Source: Alphaproteobacteria bacterium UBA7691 (GTDB taxonomy: Bacteria; Pseudomonadota; Alphaproteobacteria; Ferrovibrionales; Ferrovibrionaceae). Taken from it: DNA of 12,390 nt. This document shows, piece by piece, positions 1 to 6,504 of this stretch (its first letter is position 1; each line of letters begins with the position of its first letter). A program made the position numbers and the translations under genes. The stretch spans positions 1,129-13,518 of the forward strand of contig DLGP01000038.1 of the NCBI GenBank assembly GCA_002482765.1. Reading direction: 5' to 3'. The notes under the pieces are model-generated. The model searched no databases, was not told the origin of the DNA, and saw nothing but the letters and a program-made list of their open reading frames with translations.

Positions 1-1046
1 TTGTCAGGGCGGGAGGCGAGGCGATCGGCCATGTGACCACCGCCGAATACGGCAGCCAGATGCTGTCCTTGGGCGGGGTGCATCACCTGACCGGCGGGTC
101 GAAACCCGAGGGGCGGCAGACCTGTGCGGCGCTGCTGGCGCTGTGCAACGGTGATGCGGTGGATCTGACCATCGACGGCGGGTCTGCCCTGACAGTGCAG
201 GCCGGGGCCGCGCCTGTGGTGGATGGCACGCGCGAGCGGCGCATGCGCGTGGGCTGCGGATCAGCCACCATCGGCATGTTTGCCGCGCAATGGCAGGGGC
301 TGGTGGATGAGGTGGTGGTGGTCGATGACCATATCACCGGCGTGGTTAGCGAACATCAGGCGGGCAAGGTGCTGGGCTGGGCCGAGACGGGGATCAAGAT
401 ACTGGGCCACCGCTCCACCCCAGGGCGGTATTTCCGGGTGTCGGAGCCGGGTTTGGGCTGGGGCGGCACAAAGATCAGCGACCCGCTGGAGATTCTTGGC
501 CCATGGAACGCCCGCAAGGGCGCAAGGCCGGGGCTGACGCTGCTGATGGTGTCCACCACCGGCGAGGAATACGCCTATTATGTGCTGGACGAGGCTCTGG
601 TGCCGCAGCCCCGCCCGCTGCCCGAGGCCCTGCGCGAAACGGTAGGCCTGATCGACGAAAACTGCGAGCCATCGCTGTGCACGGTGCTGTTCATCGGCGG
701 GGCAGGGGGGTCTTTGCGGGCAGGCGTCACGCAAAACCCGGTGCGGCTGACCCGTTCGGTGCAGGCGGGGGCCACACGGCTGACCAGCGGAGGTGCGGAG
801 TGTTTCGTCTGGCCGGGGGGTGGTATCACCTTCATGGTCGATGTGCTGCGCCTGCCGAAGGGCGCGTTCGGTTATGTGCCCACGCCCGCGCTGGTCGCCC
901 CGCTGGAGTTCACGCTGCCCCGCGCCGCCTATCTGGCGATGGGCGGGCATGAGGGGGCGATCCGCACGCTGGCCGATATGGTGGGGCAGGGCGGCGAATA
1001 TGCCACGGCGGCCCGGTTGGATGGCTGGGTGGAGGGCGGGGCATGA
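1..1046 (+). CDS. hnr: 6-hydroxynicotinate reductase family protein, 5'-truncated by the window edge
   Basis: The frame is open to the left edge (first whole codon at base 3), so about 347 C-terminal residues are seen and the N-terminus is missing. The GTG at 33 is internal, not the start, because the conserved-looking sequence continues upstream of it (VRAGGEAIGH). Recognisable stretches are TTAEYGSQMLSLGGVHHLTGG, a cysteine-containing segment MRVGCGSATIGMF, EHQAGKVLGW, WGGTKISDPLE and a late GGAECFVWPGGG. I recall this pattern from proteobacterial proteins annotated as 6-hydroxynicotinate reductase, which also sit next to UPF0280 and DUF1185 genes. The characterised enzyme, in anaerobic nicotinate fermentation, is a ferredoxin-dependent iron-sulfur flavoprotein that reduces 6-hydroxynicotinate to 1,4,5,6-tetrahydro-6-oxonicotinate. 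The proteobacterial relatives are mostly uncharacterised, so the substrate here is inferred. Any N-terminal Fe-S domain lies outside the window. The stop overlaps the next start as ATGA. GC is high, with many CCC and GGG codons, unlike genes after 2551. Confidence 0.68.
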   Translation, partial: VRAGGEAIGHVTTAEYGSQMLSLGGVHHLTGGSKPEGRQTCAALLALCNGDAVDLTIDGGSALTVQAGAAPVVDGTRERRMRVGCGSATIGMFAAQWQGLVDEVVVVDDHITGVVSEHQAGKVLGWAETGIKILGHRSTPGRYFRVSEPGLGWGGTKISDPLEILGPWNARKGARPGLTLLMVSTTGEEYAYYVLDEALVPQPRPLPEALRETVGLIDENCEPSLCTVLFIGGAGGSLRAGVTQNPVRLTRSVQAGATRLTSGGAECFVWPGGGITFMVDVLRLPKGAFGYVPTPALVAPLEFTLPRAAYLAMGGHEGAIRTLADMVGQGGEYATAARLDGWVEGGA

Positions 1047-1933
1047 CCGCAGCAGCCGCCATGCGGGCGCAGGCCGCGCCGCTGGGCGGGTCCGGCCCAC
1101 AGGCGGCGCTGCTGCCCGACGGGCGGCTGCACCTGCACCATGGCCCCATCGACCTGATCATCGGCGTGTCCGGGCCGGGTGACATCACCGCCGCCCATGC
1201 CCGTGCGATGGCGCGGTTTGACGGGCTGCTGGAAAGCCTTGTGGCCGAACTGCCGGCGCTGCGGTCTGCCGCGCGCCGCCCGCTGCGCGGCACGGTGGCC
1301 CGGGCCATGGCTGCGGCGGTGGCCCCCTTTCGCCCGGCCTTCATCACACCGATGGCCGCCGTGGCGGGTGCGGTGGCCGATGCGGTGCTGGCCGTGCTGC
1401 CCGGGCCCGGCATCACCCGGGCCTATGTGAACAACGGTGGCGACATCGCGCTGTATCTGACCCCGGGCGCGGCGCTGACATCCGCCATTGCCGTCCGCCC
1501 CGGCCTGCCCGACCGCGTGACCATCGCCCATGCCGATCCGGTGCGCGGCATTGCCACATCGGGCTGGCGCGGGCGCAGTTTCTCGTTGGGCATTGCCGAT
1601 GCCGTCACCGTGCTGGCCCCCAATGCCGCCATGGCCGATGCCGCCGCCACGATGATCGCCAACGCGGTCGATCTGCCCGGCCATCCCGGCATCACTCGCC
1701 GCCCGGCGCATGATTTGCAGGCCGACAGCGACCTTGGGCATCGCGCTGTGACCACAGGCGTCGCCCCGTTGGCCCCCAGTGACATTGCCGCGGCGCTTGA
1801 CGCTGGGGCAGCCTTCGCCGATACCCTTTGCCAGCGCGGCCTGATCCACGGGGCCGCGCTGTTTCTTCAGGGTGCAACCCGAACCATTGGCCAGAACCTG
1901 TTGGCCCCGAATGCGGAGCAACCCCGTGCCTGA
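1043..1933 (+). CDS. UPF0280 family protein (ApbE/FMN-transferase-like fold)
   Basis: This 296-residue protein has motifs typical of the ApbE-superfamily core: VNNGGDIAL at 129-137 (ApbE-type N-x-GG-D), GIATSGW at 169-175 (ApbE-type TSG), and MADAAATMIANAVD at 197-210 (ApbE-type ADAxxT, which binds the metal in true ApbE). FITPMAAVAGAVAD at 100-113 is a UPF0280 hallmark as I remember it. There is no signal peptide or lipobox, so it should be cytoplasmic, unlike classical periplasmic ApbE lipoproteins. The family has no settled function. True ApbE covalently attaches FMN to Thr/Ser of target proteins, so a flavin-related role for the adjacent predicted flavoprotein reductase is a reasonable inference. 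The start ATG at 1043 overlaps the upstream TGA, and GGAGG at 1031-1035 sits 7 bases before it. An alternative in-frame ATG at 1061 has no such support. The stop overlaps the next gene by 8 bases, implying translational coupling. Confidence 0.8.
   Translation: MTAAAAMRAQAAPLGGSGPQAALLPDGRLHLHHGPIDLIIGVSGPGDITAAHARAMARFDGLLESLVAELPALRSAARRPLRGTVARAMAAAVAPFRPAFITPMAAVAGAVADAVLAVLPGPGITRAYVNNGGDIALYLTPGAALTSAIAVRPGLPDRVTIAHADPVRGIATSGWRGRSFSLGIADAVTVLAPNAAMADAAATMIANAVDLPGHPGITRRPAHDLQADSDLGHRAVTTGVAPLAPSDIAAALDAGAAFADTLCQRGLIHGAALFLQGATRTIGQNLLAPNAEQPRA
1915..1918 (+). promoter_or_regulatory. Ribosome binding site choosing the GTG start at 1926
   Basis: GGAG at 1915-1918 lies 7 bases before GTG 1926. 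An in-frame ATG at 1911 would place this GGAG inside the coding region and add five residues (MRSNP). The GTG start gives MPDFPLRKL, which fits the usual N-terminus of the DUF1185 family better, so the GTG is preferred. Confidence 0.6.
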
Positions 1934-2507
1934 TTTTCCCCTGCGCAAACTGTCGGTTACAGTGGAAGAGGTTTTCCACGAAGGCGGGCCGGCCCCCGCC
2001 ACGCCCCGCCTGCGCGGGGCGGTTCTGGCGGTTGTGAAAAACCCCTTTGCCGGTGGCTATGCCCCCGATCTGCAAGCCGCGATGGAGGATCTGCGCCCGC
2101 TGGGCCTGATGATGACCGACCGGCTGATTGCGGCGCTTGGCGGACTGGACGGCATCGACAGCTATGGCAAGGGCGCGCTGGTGGGCCATGCGGGCGAAAG
2201 CGAGCATGGCGCGCTGTGGCATGTGCCGGGCGGCTATGGCATGCGCGGCGCATTAGGCGACGCCAAGGCCATCGTGCCATCTGTCACCAAAGTGGGCGGC
2301 CTGGGCGCGCATATCGACATCCCGCTGCATCATATCAACGCGGCCTATGTGCGTAGCCATTTTGATGCTTTCGAGATGAGCATTCCTGATGCGCCGCGCG
2401 CCAATGAAATGGTTTATGTCATTGCCATGGCTACCGGGCCGCGCCTGCATTACCGCGTCGGCGGCTTGCAGGTGCATGAGATCAAGGGCGAAGACGGATT
2501 GCGTTGA
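1926..2507 (+). CDS. DUF1185 / 'amino acid synthesis' family protein
   Basis: This 193-residue protein is close to the family's usual length (about 195). Family-like stretches are VEEVFHEGG at 13-21, VVKNPFAGGYAPDL at 36-49, YGKGALVGHAGESEH at 80-94, PSVTKVGGLGAHIDIPL at 118-134, AAYVRSHFDAF at 139-149 and DAPRANEM at 155-162. The family name 'amino acid synthesis' comes from genome context, and no reaction is established. It recurs beside UPF0280 and 6-hydroxynicotinate-reductase-like genes, as here, so the three probably serve one catabolic or salvage route. It has no signal peptide and is probably cytoplasmic. Translation begins at GTG 1926, inside the end of the UPF0280 gene. It has the same high-GC character as the two genes before it. 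It is followed by a 43-base gap and a compositionally different transporter operon. Confidence in the family is good; the function is unknown. Confidence 0.8.
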   Translation: MPDFPLRKLSVTVEEVFHEGGPAPATPRLRGAVLAVVKNPFAGGYAPDLQAAMEDLRPLGLMMTDRLIAALGGLDGIDSYGKGALVGHAGESEHGALWHVPGGYGMRGALGDAKAIVPSVTKVGGLGAHIDIPLHHINAAYVRSHFDAFEMSIPDAPRANEMVYVIAMATGPRLHYRVGGLQVHEIKGEDGLR

Positions 2508-2550
2508 GTTTTTTTGCGTTCACCGAAACACCAACCTAGGAGACGACCAA
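2508..2550 (+). promoter_or_regulatory. Intergenic spacer with strong ribosome binding site
   Basis: This 43-base gap separates the DUF1185 gene from the binding-protein gene. It holds a run of seven T (2509-2515) directly after the stop, with no convincing stem before it, and AGGAG at 2538-2542, 8 bases before ATG 2551. The good Shine-Dalgarno sequence fits high translation of a periplasmic binding protein. I see no clear -35/-10 pair inside the gap, so a promoter for the transporter, if separate, would lie in the end of the upstream gene. The composition of the window changes at about this point. Confidence 0.5.
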
Positions 2551-3759
2551 ATGAATCGCAGGACCTGGTTGCTTACATCGGCCGTGATTGGCCTTGGCCT
2601 GGCGGGGCTCACCGCTCCGGCCTCGGCGCAGGACACCATCAAGCTCGGCGAGATGAATTCCTACAAGAATTTCGCCGCTTTCCTCGATCCCTACAAGAAG
2701 GGCTGGGAACTTGCCGTCGACGAGATCAACGCCGCTGGCGGCCTGCTCGGCAAGAAGCTGGAAATCGTCAGCCGCGACGATAACGGCAATCCGGGCGATG
2801 CCGTGCGCATCGCCGAGGAACTGGTGACACGCGAGAAGGTGGCCTTCCTGATCGGCACCTTCCCGTCGCATGTCGGCCTGGCGGTATCCAGCTTTGCCAA
2901 GGAGAAGAAGGTTCTGTTCATTGCTGCCGAACCGCTCACCGACAAGATCGTGTGGGACCAGGGCAACAAGTATACCTTCCGCCTGCGCGCCTCCACCTAC
3001 ATGCAGACCGCCATGCTGGTGCCGGATGCGGTGAAGCTGAACAAGAAGCGCTGGGCCATTGTTTACCCGAATTATGAATATGGTCAGTCGGCCACGGCGG
3101 CGTTCAAGAAACTGATGCTGGAAAAGCAGCCGGGCATCGAATTTGTCATCGAGCAGGCGGCGCCGCTGGGCAAGATCGAAGCCGGCGCGGTGGCTGATGC
3201 CATTGCGGCCGCCAAGCCGGATGCGATCTTCTCCTCGCTGTTTGGCGCCGATCTGAGCAAGTTTGTGCGTGAAGGCAGCACCCGCGACCTGTTCAAGAAT
3301 GTGGCGGTGTTCAACCTGCTGGCCGGCGAGCCGGAATATCTTGATCCGCTGAAGGATGAGACGCCGGAAGACTGGTATGTCACCGGTTATCCGTGGGAGC
3401 AGATCAATACGCCGGAACATGTCAAGTTCCGCACCGCCTATCAGAACAAGTTCAAGGATTATCCGCGTCTCGGCTCCATCGTCGGCTATGCCACCGTGCA
3501 ATCGGCGGCGGCGGCGATCAAGAAGGCCGGCTCGTTGGACACCGAGAAGCTGGTGGCGGCGATGAAGGGGCTGACCCATGAAACCCCGATGGGCATGATC
3601 ACCTATCGGCCGCAGGATCACCAATCCACCATGGGCGCCTATGTTGGCAAGCTGACCCAGAAGGGCGGCAAGGGCACCATGAAGGATTGGTATTATGCCG
3701 ATGGCGCCAAATTCCTGCCCAGCGATGCCGAAGTCGCCAAGATGCGTCCCGCCGAATAA
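2551..3759 (+). CDS. Branched-chain amino acid-type ABC transporter substrate-binding protein (periplasmic)
   Basis: This 402-residue protein begins with a Sec signal peptide: MNRRTW, a hydrophobic stretch at about 7-21, and an ASA|QD cleavage site after residue 26. It has no cysteine at all, so it is soluble periplasmic, not a lipoprotein. The mature part is a type-I periplasmic binding fold (LivJ/LivK/AmiC-like, Peripla_BP_6): IKLGEMNSYKNF at 30-41, GWELAVDEINAAGGLLGKKLE at 51-71, DDNGNPGDAVRIAEELV at 76-92, a ligand-loop region GTFPSHVGLAVSSFA at 102-116, then YPNYEYGQSA at 172-181. Such proteins bind amino acids, amides or aromatic acids and deliver them to the LivHM permease. The position before hyuAB suggests an amide, hydantoin or ring compound, but the ligand cannot be read from the sequence. 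The start is set by AGGAG at 2538-2542; longer in-frame extensions upstream would destroy the signal peptide. A stable hairpin follows the stop. Confidence 0.9.
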   Translation: MNRRTWLLTSAVIGLGLAGLTAPASAQDTIKLGEMNSYKNFAAFLDPYKKGWELAVDEINAAGGLLGKKLEIVSRDDNGNPGDAVRIAEELVTREKVAFLIGTFPSHVGLAVSSFAKEKKVLFIAAEPLTDKIVWDQGNKYTFRLRASTYMQTAMLVPDAVKLNKKRWAIVYPNYEYGQSATAAFKKLMLEKQPGIEFVIEQAAPLGKIEAGAVADAIAAAKPDAIFSSLFGADLSKFVREGSTRDLFKNVAVFNLLAGEPEYLDPLKDETPEDWYVTGYPWEQINTPEHVKFRTAYQNKFKDYPRLGSIVGYATVQSAAAAIKKAGSLDTEKLVAAMKGLTHETPMGMITYRPQDHQSTMGAYVGKLTQKGGKGTMKDWYYADGAKFLPSDAEVAKMRPAE

Positions 3760-3773
3760 TCGGTCGATCTGAA

Positions 3774-3807
3774 ACTGGCCGGCTCAGCTTTGCCTGGGCC
3801 GGTCAGT
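3774..3807 (+). promoter_or_regulatory. Intercistronic RNA hairpin between binding protein and permease genes
   Basis: The left arm ACTGGCCGGCTCAG (3774-3787) pairs with the right arm CTGGGCCGGTCAGT (3794-3807) over 14 positions. Twelve are Watson-Crick pairs and two are G-U pairs (3778-3803 and 3784-3797). The loop is CTTTGC. It begins 14 bases after the binding-protein stop (TAA, 3757-3759). The downstream bases are TATTCC, not a T-run, so it is a poor intrinsic terminator. It more likely protects the 3' end of the binding-protein mRNA or partly attenuates the permease genes, as described for other binding-protein-dependent transporters. The structure is seen; the role is inferred. Confidence 0.7.
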
Positions 3808-3828
3808 ATTCCGCCTGCCCAGCCAGAC

Positions 3829-3832
3829 GAGG
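3829..3832 (+). promoter_or_regulatory. Ribosome binding site for the TTG start of the permease
   Basis: GAGG at 3829-3832 lies 6 bases before TTG 3839. Reading upstream in this frame back to about 3782 finds no ATG, GTG or other TTG, so TTG 3839 is the first usable start. It immediately precedes the first membrane segment. The weak start codon should lower permease synthesis relative to the binding protein. Confidence 0.6.
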
Positions 3833-3838
3833 CCCCGC

Positions 3839-5740
3839 TTGCTCGCGAATGTCACCATCCAGTTTCTCAACGGCCTAGCCGGCGCTTCGTCGCTGTTTCT
3901 GGTGGCGGCCGGCCTGTCGATCATTTTCGGCGTCAGCCGGATCGTGAATTTCGCCCATGGCTCGCTGTATATGGTGGGCATCTATCTGGCTTACAGCCTG
4001 ATCAATTATTTCGGCCGCACCAGCTATATCGGCTTCTGGGGTGGTGTGCTGCTGGCTGCCGTTATTGTCGGCCTGATCGGCGTGCTGATCGAAGTGCTGG
4101 TGCTGCGCCGTATTTATCGAGCACCTGAATTATTCCAGCTCCTGGCCACCTTTGCGCTGGTGCTGGTGATCAAGGATGCCGCGCTTTACATCTGGGGCGC
4201 AGAAGATCTGATGGGGCCGCGCGCGCCCGGCCTGCGCGGCGCAGTGGAGATATTCGGCAAGCGCTTCCCGCAATATGACCTGCTGCTGATTGTGATCGGC
4301 CCGCTGGTGCTTGGCCTGCTCTGGCTGCTGATGAACCGCACACGCTGGGGCACGCTGGTGCGCGCCGCAACGCAGGATCGTGAAATGGTTGGCGCGCTTG
4401 GCGTCAACCAGAGCTGGCTGTTCACCAGTGTGTTTTTCCTCGGTGCCTTCCTGGCCGGCCTGGGCGGTGCAATCCAGGCGCCGCGCGAACCGGCACAGTT
4501 GATGCTTGATATCACCGTGATCTCCGATGCCTTTGTGGTGGTGGTGGTGGGCGGCATGGGTTCGATTGGCGGCGCCTTCCTGGCGGCGCTGATCATCGCC
4601 CAGGCCAAGGCTTTGTGCATCGCGCTTGGCGATGTTTCGCTGCTGGGCGTAACTTTCTCTTTCACCAAACTGACGCTGGTGGTCGAGTTCATCGTCATGG
4701 CCGTGGTGCTGGTGGTGCGGCCGCTTGGCCTGCTTGGCAAGCCGCAGGGTGTGCAGCGTGGCGCCGCCATGGTAGAGCCGCCGCTTTATCCGCTCACCCG
4801 GCCATTCTGGTATGCCGTGCTGTTCTGCATGATTTTCCTGGCCCTGTTGCCGATGCTTGGCGATGGTTATCTGCTGGTGCTGCTGATCGATGTGGCGGTG
4901 TTTGCGCTTTTCGCGGTCACGCTGCATTTCCTGATGGGGCCGGCCGGCATGGTCAGCTTCGGCCATGCCGCCTATTTCGGCCTTGGCTGTTACGGCGCGG
5001 CACTGGCCTTGCTCAAACTCAATCTGCCGATGGAAGTGGCGCTGTTTGCCGGGCCGTTGCTGGGCGGCCTGGGCGCGCTGCTGTTTGGCTGGTTCTGCGT
5101 GCGGCTTTCCGGGGTTTACCTCGCCATGCTGACGCTGGCCTTTGCGCAAATTGCCTGGTCGGTGGTGTATCAGTGGGATGCTTTCACCGGCGGCTCCAAT
5201 GGCCTGGTCGGCTTGTGGCCCAGCGCCTGGGCCAAGGACCGCACGGTGTTTTATTATCTGGCGATGATTCTCTGTGCCGCGTCGATCCTGTTCCTGTGGC
5301 GCGTGGTGCATGCGCCATTCGGCTATGTGCTGCGCGCCGGGCGAGACTCGACCTTGCGCGCCGATGCCATCGGCATCGATGTGCGGCGCTTCCAATGGTA
5401 TGGCTTTGTGCTGGCCGGCATTTTCGCCGGCCTCTCCGGCGCGCTATTTGCTTTCTCCAAGGGCAGCATCTCGCCCGAGACCTTGGCGGTGCCGCGCTCG
5501 GTGGATGGCCTGGTGATGGTGTTGCTCGGCGGTGTGCAGACCCTCACCGGCCCGGTGGCTGGCGCCGCCTTGTTCACCTGGCTACAGGATACCATCGCCC
5601 GCAACACTGAATATTGGCGCGCTATTCTGGGCCTCACCATCCTGGTGATTGTGCTGGCCTTTCCGATGGGCATTGCCGGCTTCCTCAAACTGGCCAGCGC
5701 ACGCCTTGGGCTTGGCCGCCAGGTGGAGGTGGTGCGATGA
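3839..5740 (+). CDS. Fused LivH-LivM ABC transporter permease
   Basis: This single 633-residue chain carries both inner-membrane permeases that are usually separate proteins of roughly 300 residues each. The LivH half (about 1-300) shows IIFGVSRIVNFAHGSLYMVG at 28-46, a cytoplasmic coupling loop VRAATQDREMVGALGVN at 174-190, and VVVVVGGMGSIGG at 233-245. A short hydrophilic linker (KPQGVQRGAA, 301-310) leads to the LivM half (about 320-620). There MVSFGHAAYFGLGCYGAA lies at 371-388, SGVYLAMLTLAFAQ at 424-437, GGSNGLVGL at 451-459, and a second coupling loop VLRAGRDSTLRADAIGID at 497-514. Many hydrophobic segments run throughout. The halves form the channel for the ligand delivered by the preceding binding protein, powered by LivG and LivF. 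The start is TTG, 79 bases after the binding-protein gene. The stop overlaps livG as ATGA. Such fusions are known in alphaproteobacteria, and both halves look intact. Confidence 0.92.
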   Translation: MLANVTIQFLNGLAGASSLFLVAAGLSIIFGVSRIVNFAHGSLYMVGIYLAYSLINYFGRTSYIGFWGGVLLAAVIVGLIGVLIEVLVLRRIYRAPELFQLLATFALVLVIKDAALYIWGAEDLMGPRAPGLRGAVEIFGKRFPQYDLLLIVIGPLVLGLLWLLMNRTRWGTLVRAATQDREMVGALGVNQSWLFTSVFFLGAFLAGLGGAIQAPREPAQLMLDITVISDAFVVVVVGGMGSIGGAFLAALIIAQAKALCIALGDVSLLGVTFSFTKLTLVVEFIVMAVVLVVRPLGLLGKPQGVQRGAAMVEPPLYPLTRPFWYAVLFCMIFLALLPMLGDGYLLVLLIDVAVFALFAVTLHFLMGPAGMVSFGHAAYFGLGCYGAALALLKLNLPMEVALFAGPLLGGLGALLFGWFCVRLSGVYLAMLTLAFAQIAWSVVYQWDAFTGGSNGLVGLWPSAWAKDRTVFYYLAMILCAASILFLWRVVHAPFGYVLRAGRDSTLRADAIGIDVRRFQWYGFVLAGIFAGLSGALFAFSKGSISPETLAVPRSVDGLVMVLLGGVQTLTGPVAGAALFTWLQDTIARNTEYWRAILGLTILVIVLAFPMGIAGFLKLASARLGLGRQVEVVR

Positions 5741-6504
5741 GCGTTTTGCTGGTTCAAGGCTTGCAGAAATCCTTTGGTGGCGTGCAGGCAGTGCAGAATG
5801 TTGGCTTTGAGGTGGCAGCGGGTGAATTGCTGGCGCTGATCGGCCCCAATGGCGCCGGCAAGAGCACATGTTTCAATATGCTGAACGGCCAGTTGAAACC
5901 CGATGCCGGCAAAGTCAGCCTGAATGGTCAGAGCCTGATCGGCATGGCGCCGCGCGATATCTGGCGCCTGGGCGTGGGCCGTACTTTCCAGATCACCGCC
6001 ACCTTCAATTCCATGACGGTGCGCGAGAATGTGCAGATGGCTTTGCTGTCGTTCCATCGCCGGCTGATGTCACTATGGCGCCCGGCCACCACGCAGTATC
6101 GTGATGAAGCCATGGCCTTGCTGGAGCGTGTTGGCATGGCCGACCAGGCCGAGCGGCCCTGTGGCATCCTGGCTTATGGCGATCTGAAGCGGGTGGAACT
6201 GGCGGTGGCTCTGGCCAACAAGCCGGTGCTGCTGCTGATGGATGAACCCACCGCCGGTATGGCGCCGACCGAACGGCTGGCGCTGATGGACCTGACGGCG
6301 CGGCTGGCGCGTGCTGATCGTATCGCGGTTTTGTTCACCGAACATGACATGGACGTGGTGTTTGCCCAGGCTGATCGCATCATCGTGCTGAATCGCGGCC
6401 GCTTGATTGCCGAGGGCAACCCGGCCGAGGTGCGCGCCAATGCCGAAGTGCAGGCGGTGTATCTCGGCTCTGGCGCCACCTTCGCTGAAATGGGGGCGCA
6501 TTGA
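5737..6504 (+). CDS. livG: Branched-chain amino acid-type ABC transporter ATP-binding protein LivG
   Basis: This 255-residue cytoplasmic ATPase energises the fused permease. It shows Walker A GPNGAGKST at 36-44, a Q-loop in GRTFQIT at 81-87, Walker B LLLMDEPTAGM at 165-175, and the H-loop histidine in FTEHDMDVV at 200-208. The ABC signature is unusual: LAYGDLKRVELA at 146-157, where the common LivG form resembles LSYGEQRxLEIA, so Gln is replaced by Leu. The AxxYGDLKR form does occur in a LivG subgroup as I recall, so activity is not in doubt. The C-terminal GRLIAEGNPAEVRAN is typical of LivG. The start ATG 5737 overlaps the permease stop TGA by 4 bases, and AGGTGGAGG just upstream can act as its ribosome binding site. 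An in-frame start further upstream would run inside the permease gene and is not supported. Confidence 0.93.
   Translation: MSVLLVQGLQKSFGGVQAVQNVGFEVAAGELLALIGPNGAGKSTCFNMLNGQLKPDAGKVSLNGQSLIGMAPRDIWRLGVGRTFQITATFNSMTVRENVQMALLSFHRRLMSLWRPATTQYRDEAMALLERVGMADQAERPCGILAYGDLKRVELAVALANKPVLLLMDEPTAGMAPTERLALMDLTARLARADRIAVLFTEHDMDVVFAQADRIIVLNRGRLIAEGNPAEVRANAEVQAVYLGSGATFAEMGAH

Noticed and set aside
33..35. GTG 33 as the true start of the first gene
   Set aside because: The reading frame and family-like sequence continue to the left edge, and there is no ribosome binding site at a proper distance.
929..2002. 357-codon minus-strand open frame opposite the UPF0280 gene
   Set aside because: It is a Gly/Arg/His-rich shadow spanning three plus-strand genes, with no motif.
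2500..2520. T-run after the DUF1185 stop as an intrinsic terminator
   Set aside because: Seven T are present, but no stable GC stem directly precedes them.
2536..3624. 362-codon minus-strand open frame opposite the binding-protein gene
   Set aside because: It is a shadow of a clear binding protein with a signal peptide, and carries no independent evidence.
4535..4550. GTG/GTGG repeat in the permease
   Set aside because: It encodes the hydrophobic valine run before GGMGSIGG in LivH and is not a separate repeat element.
4130..5395. 421-codon minus-strand open frame opposite the permease
   Set aside because: Its product is a His/Gln/Arg-rich string, the expected shadow of hydrophobic codons on the other strand. 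The plus strand encodes a complete permease with all motifs.
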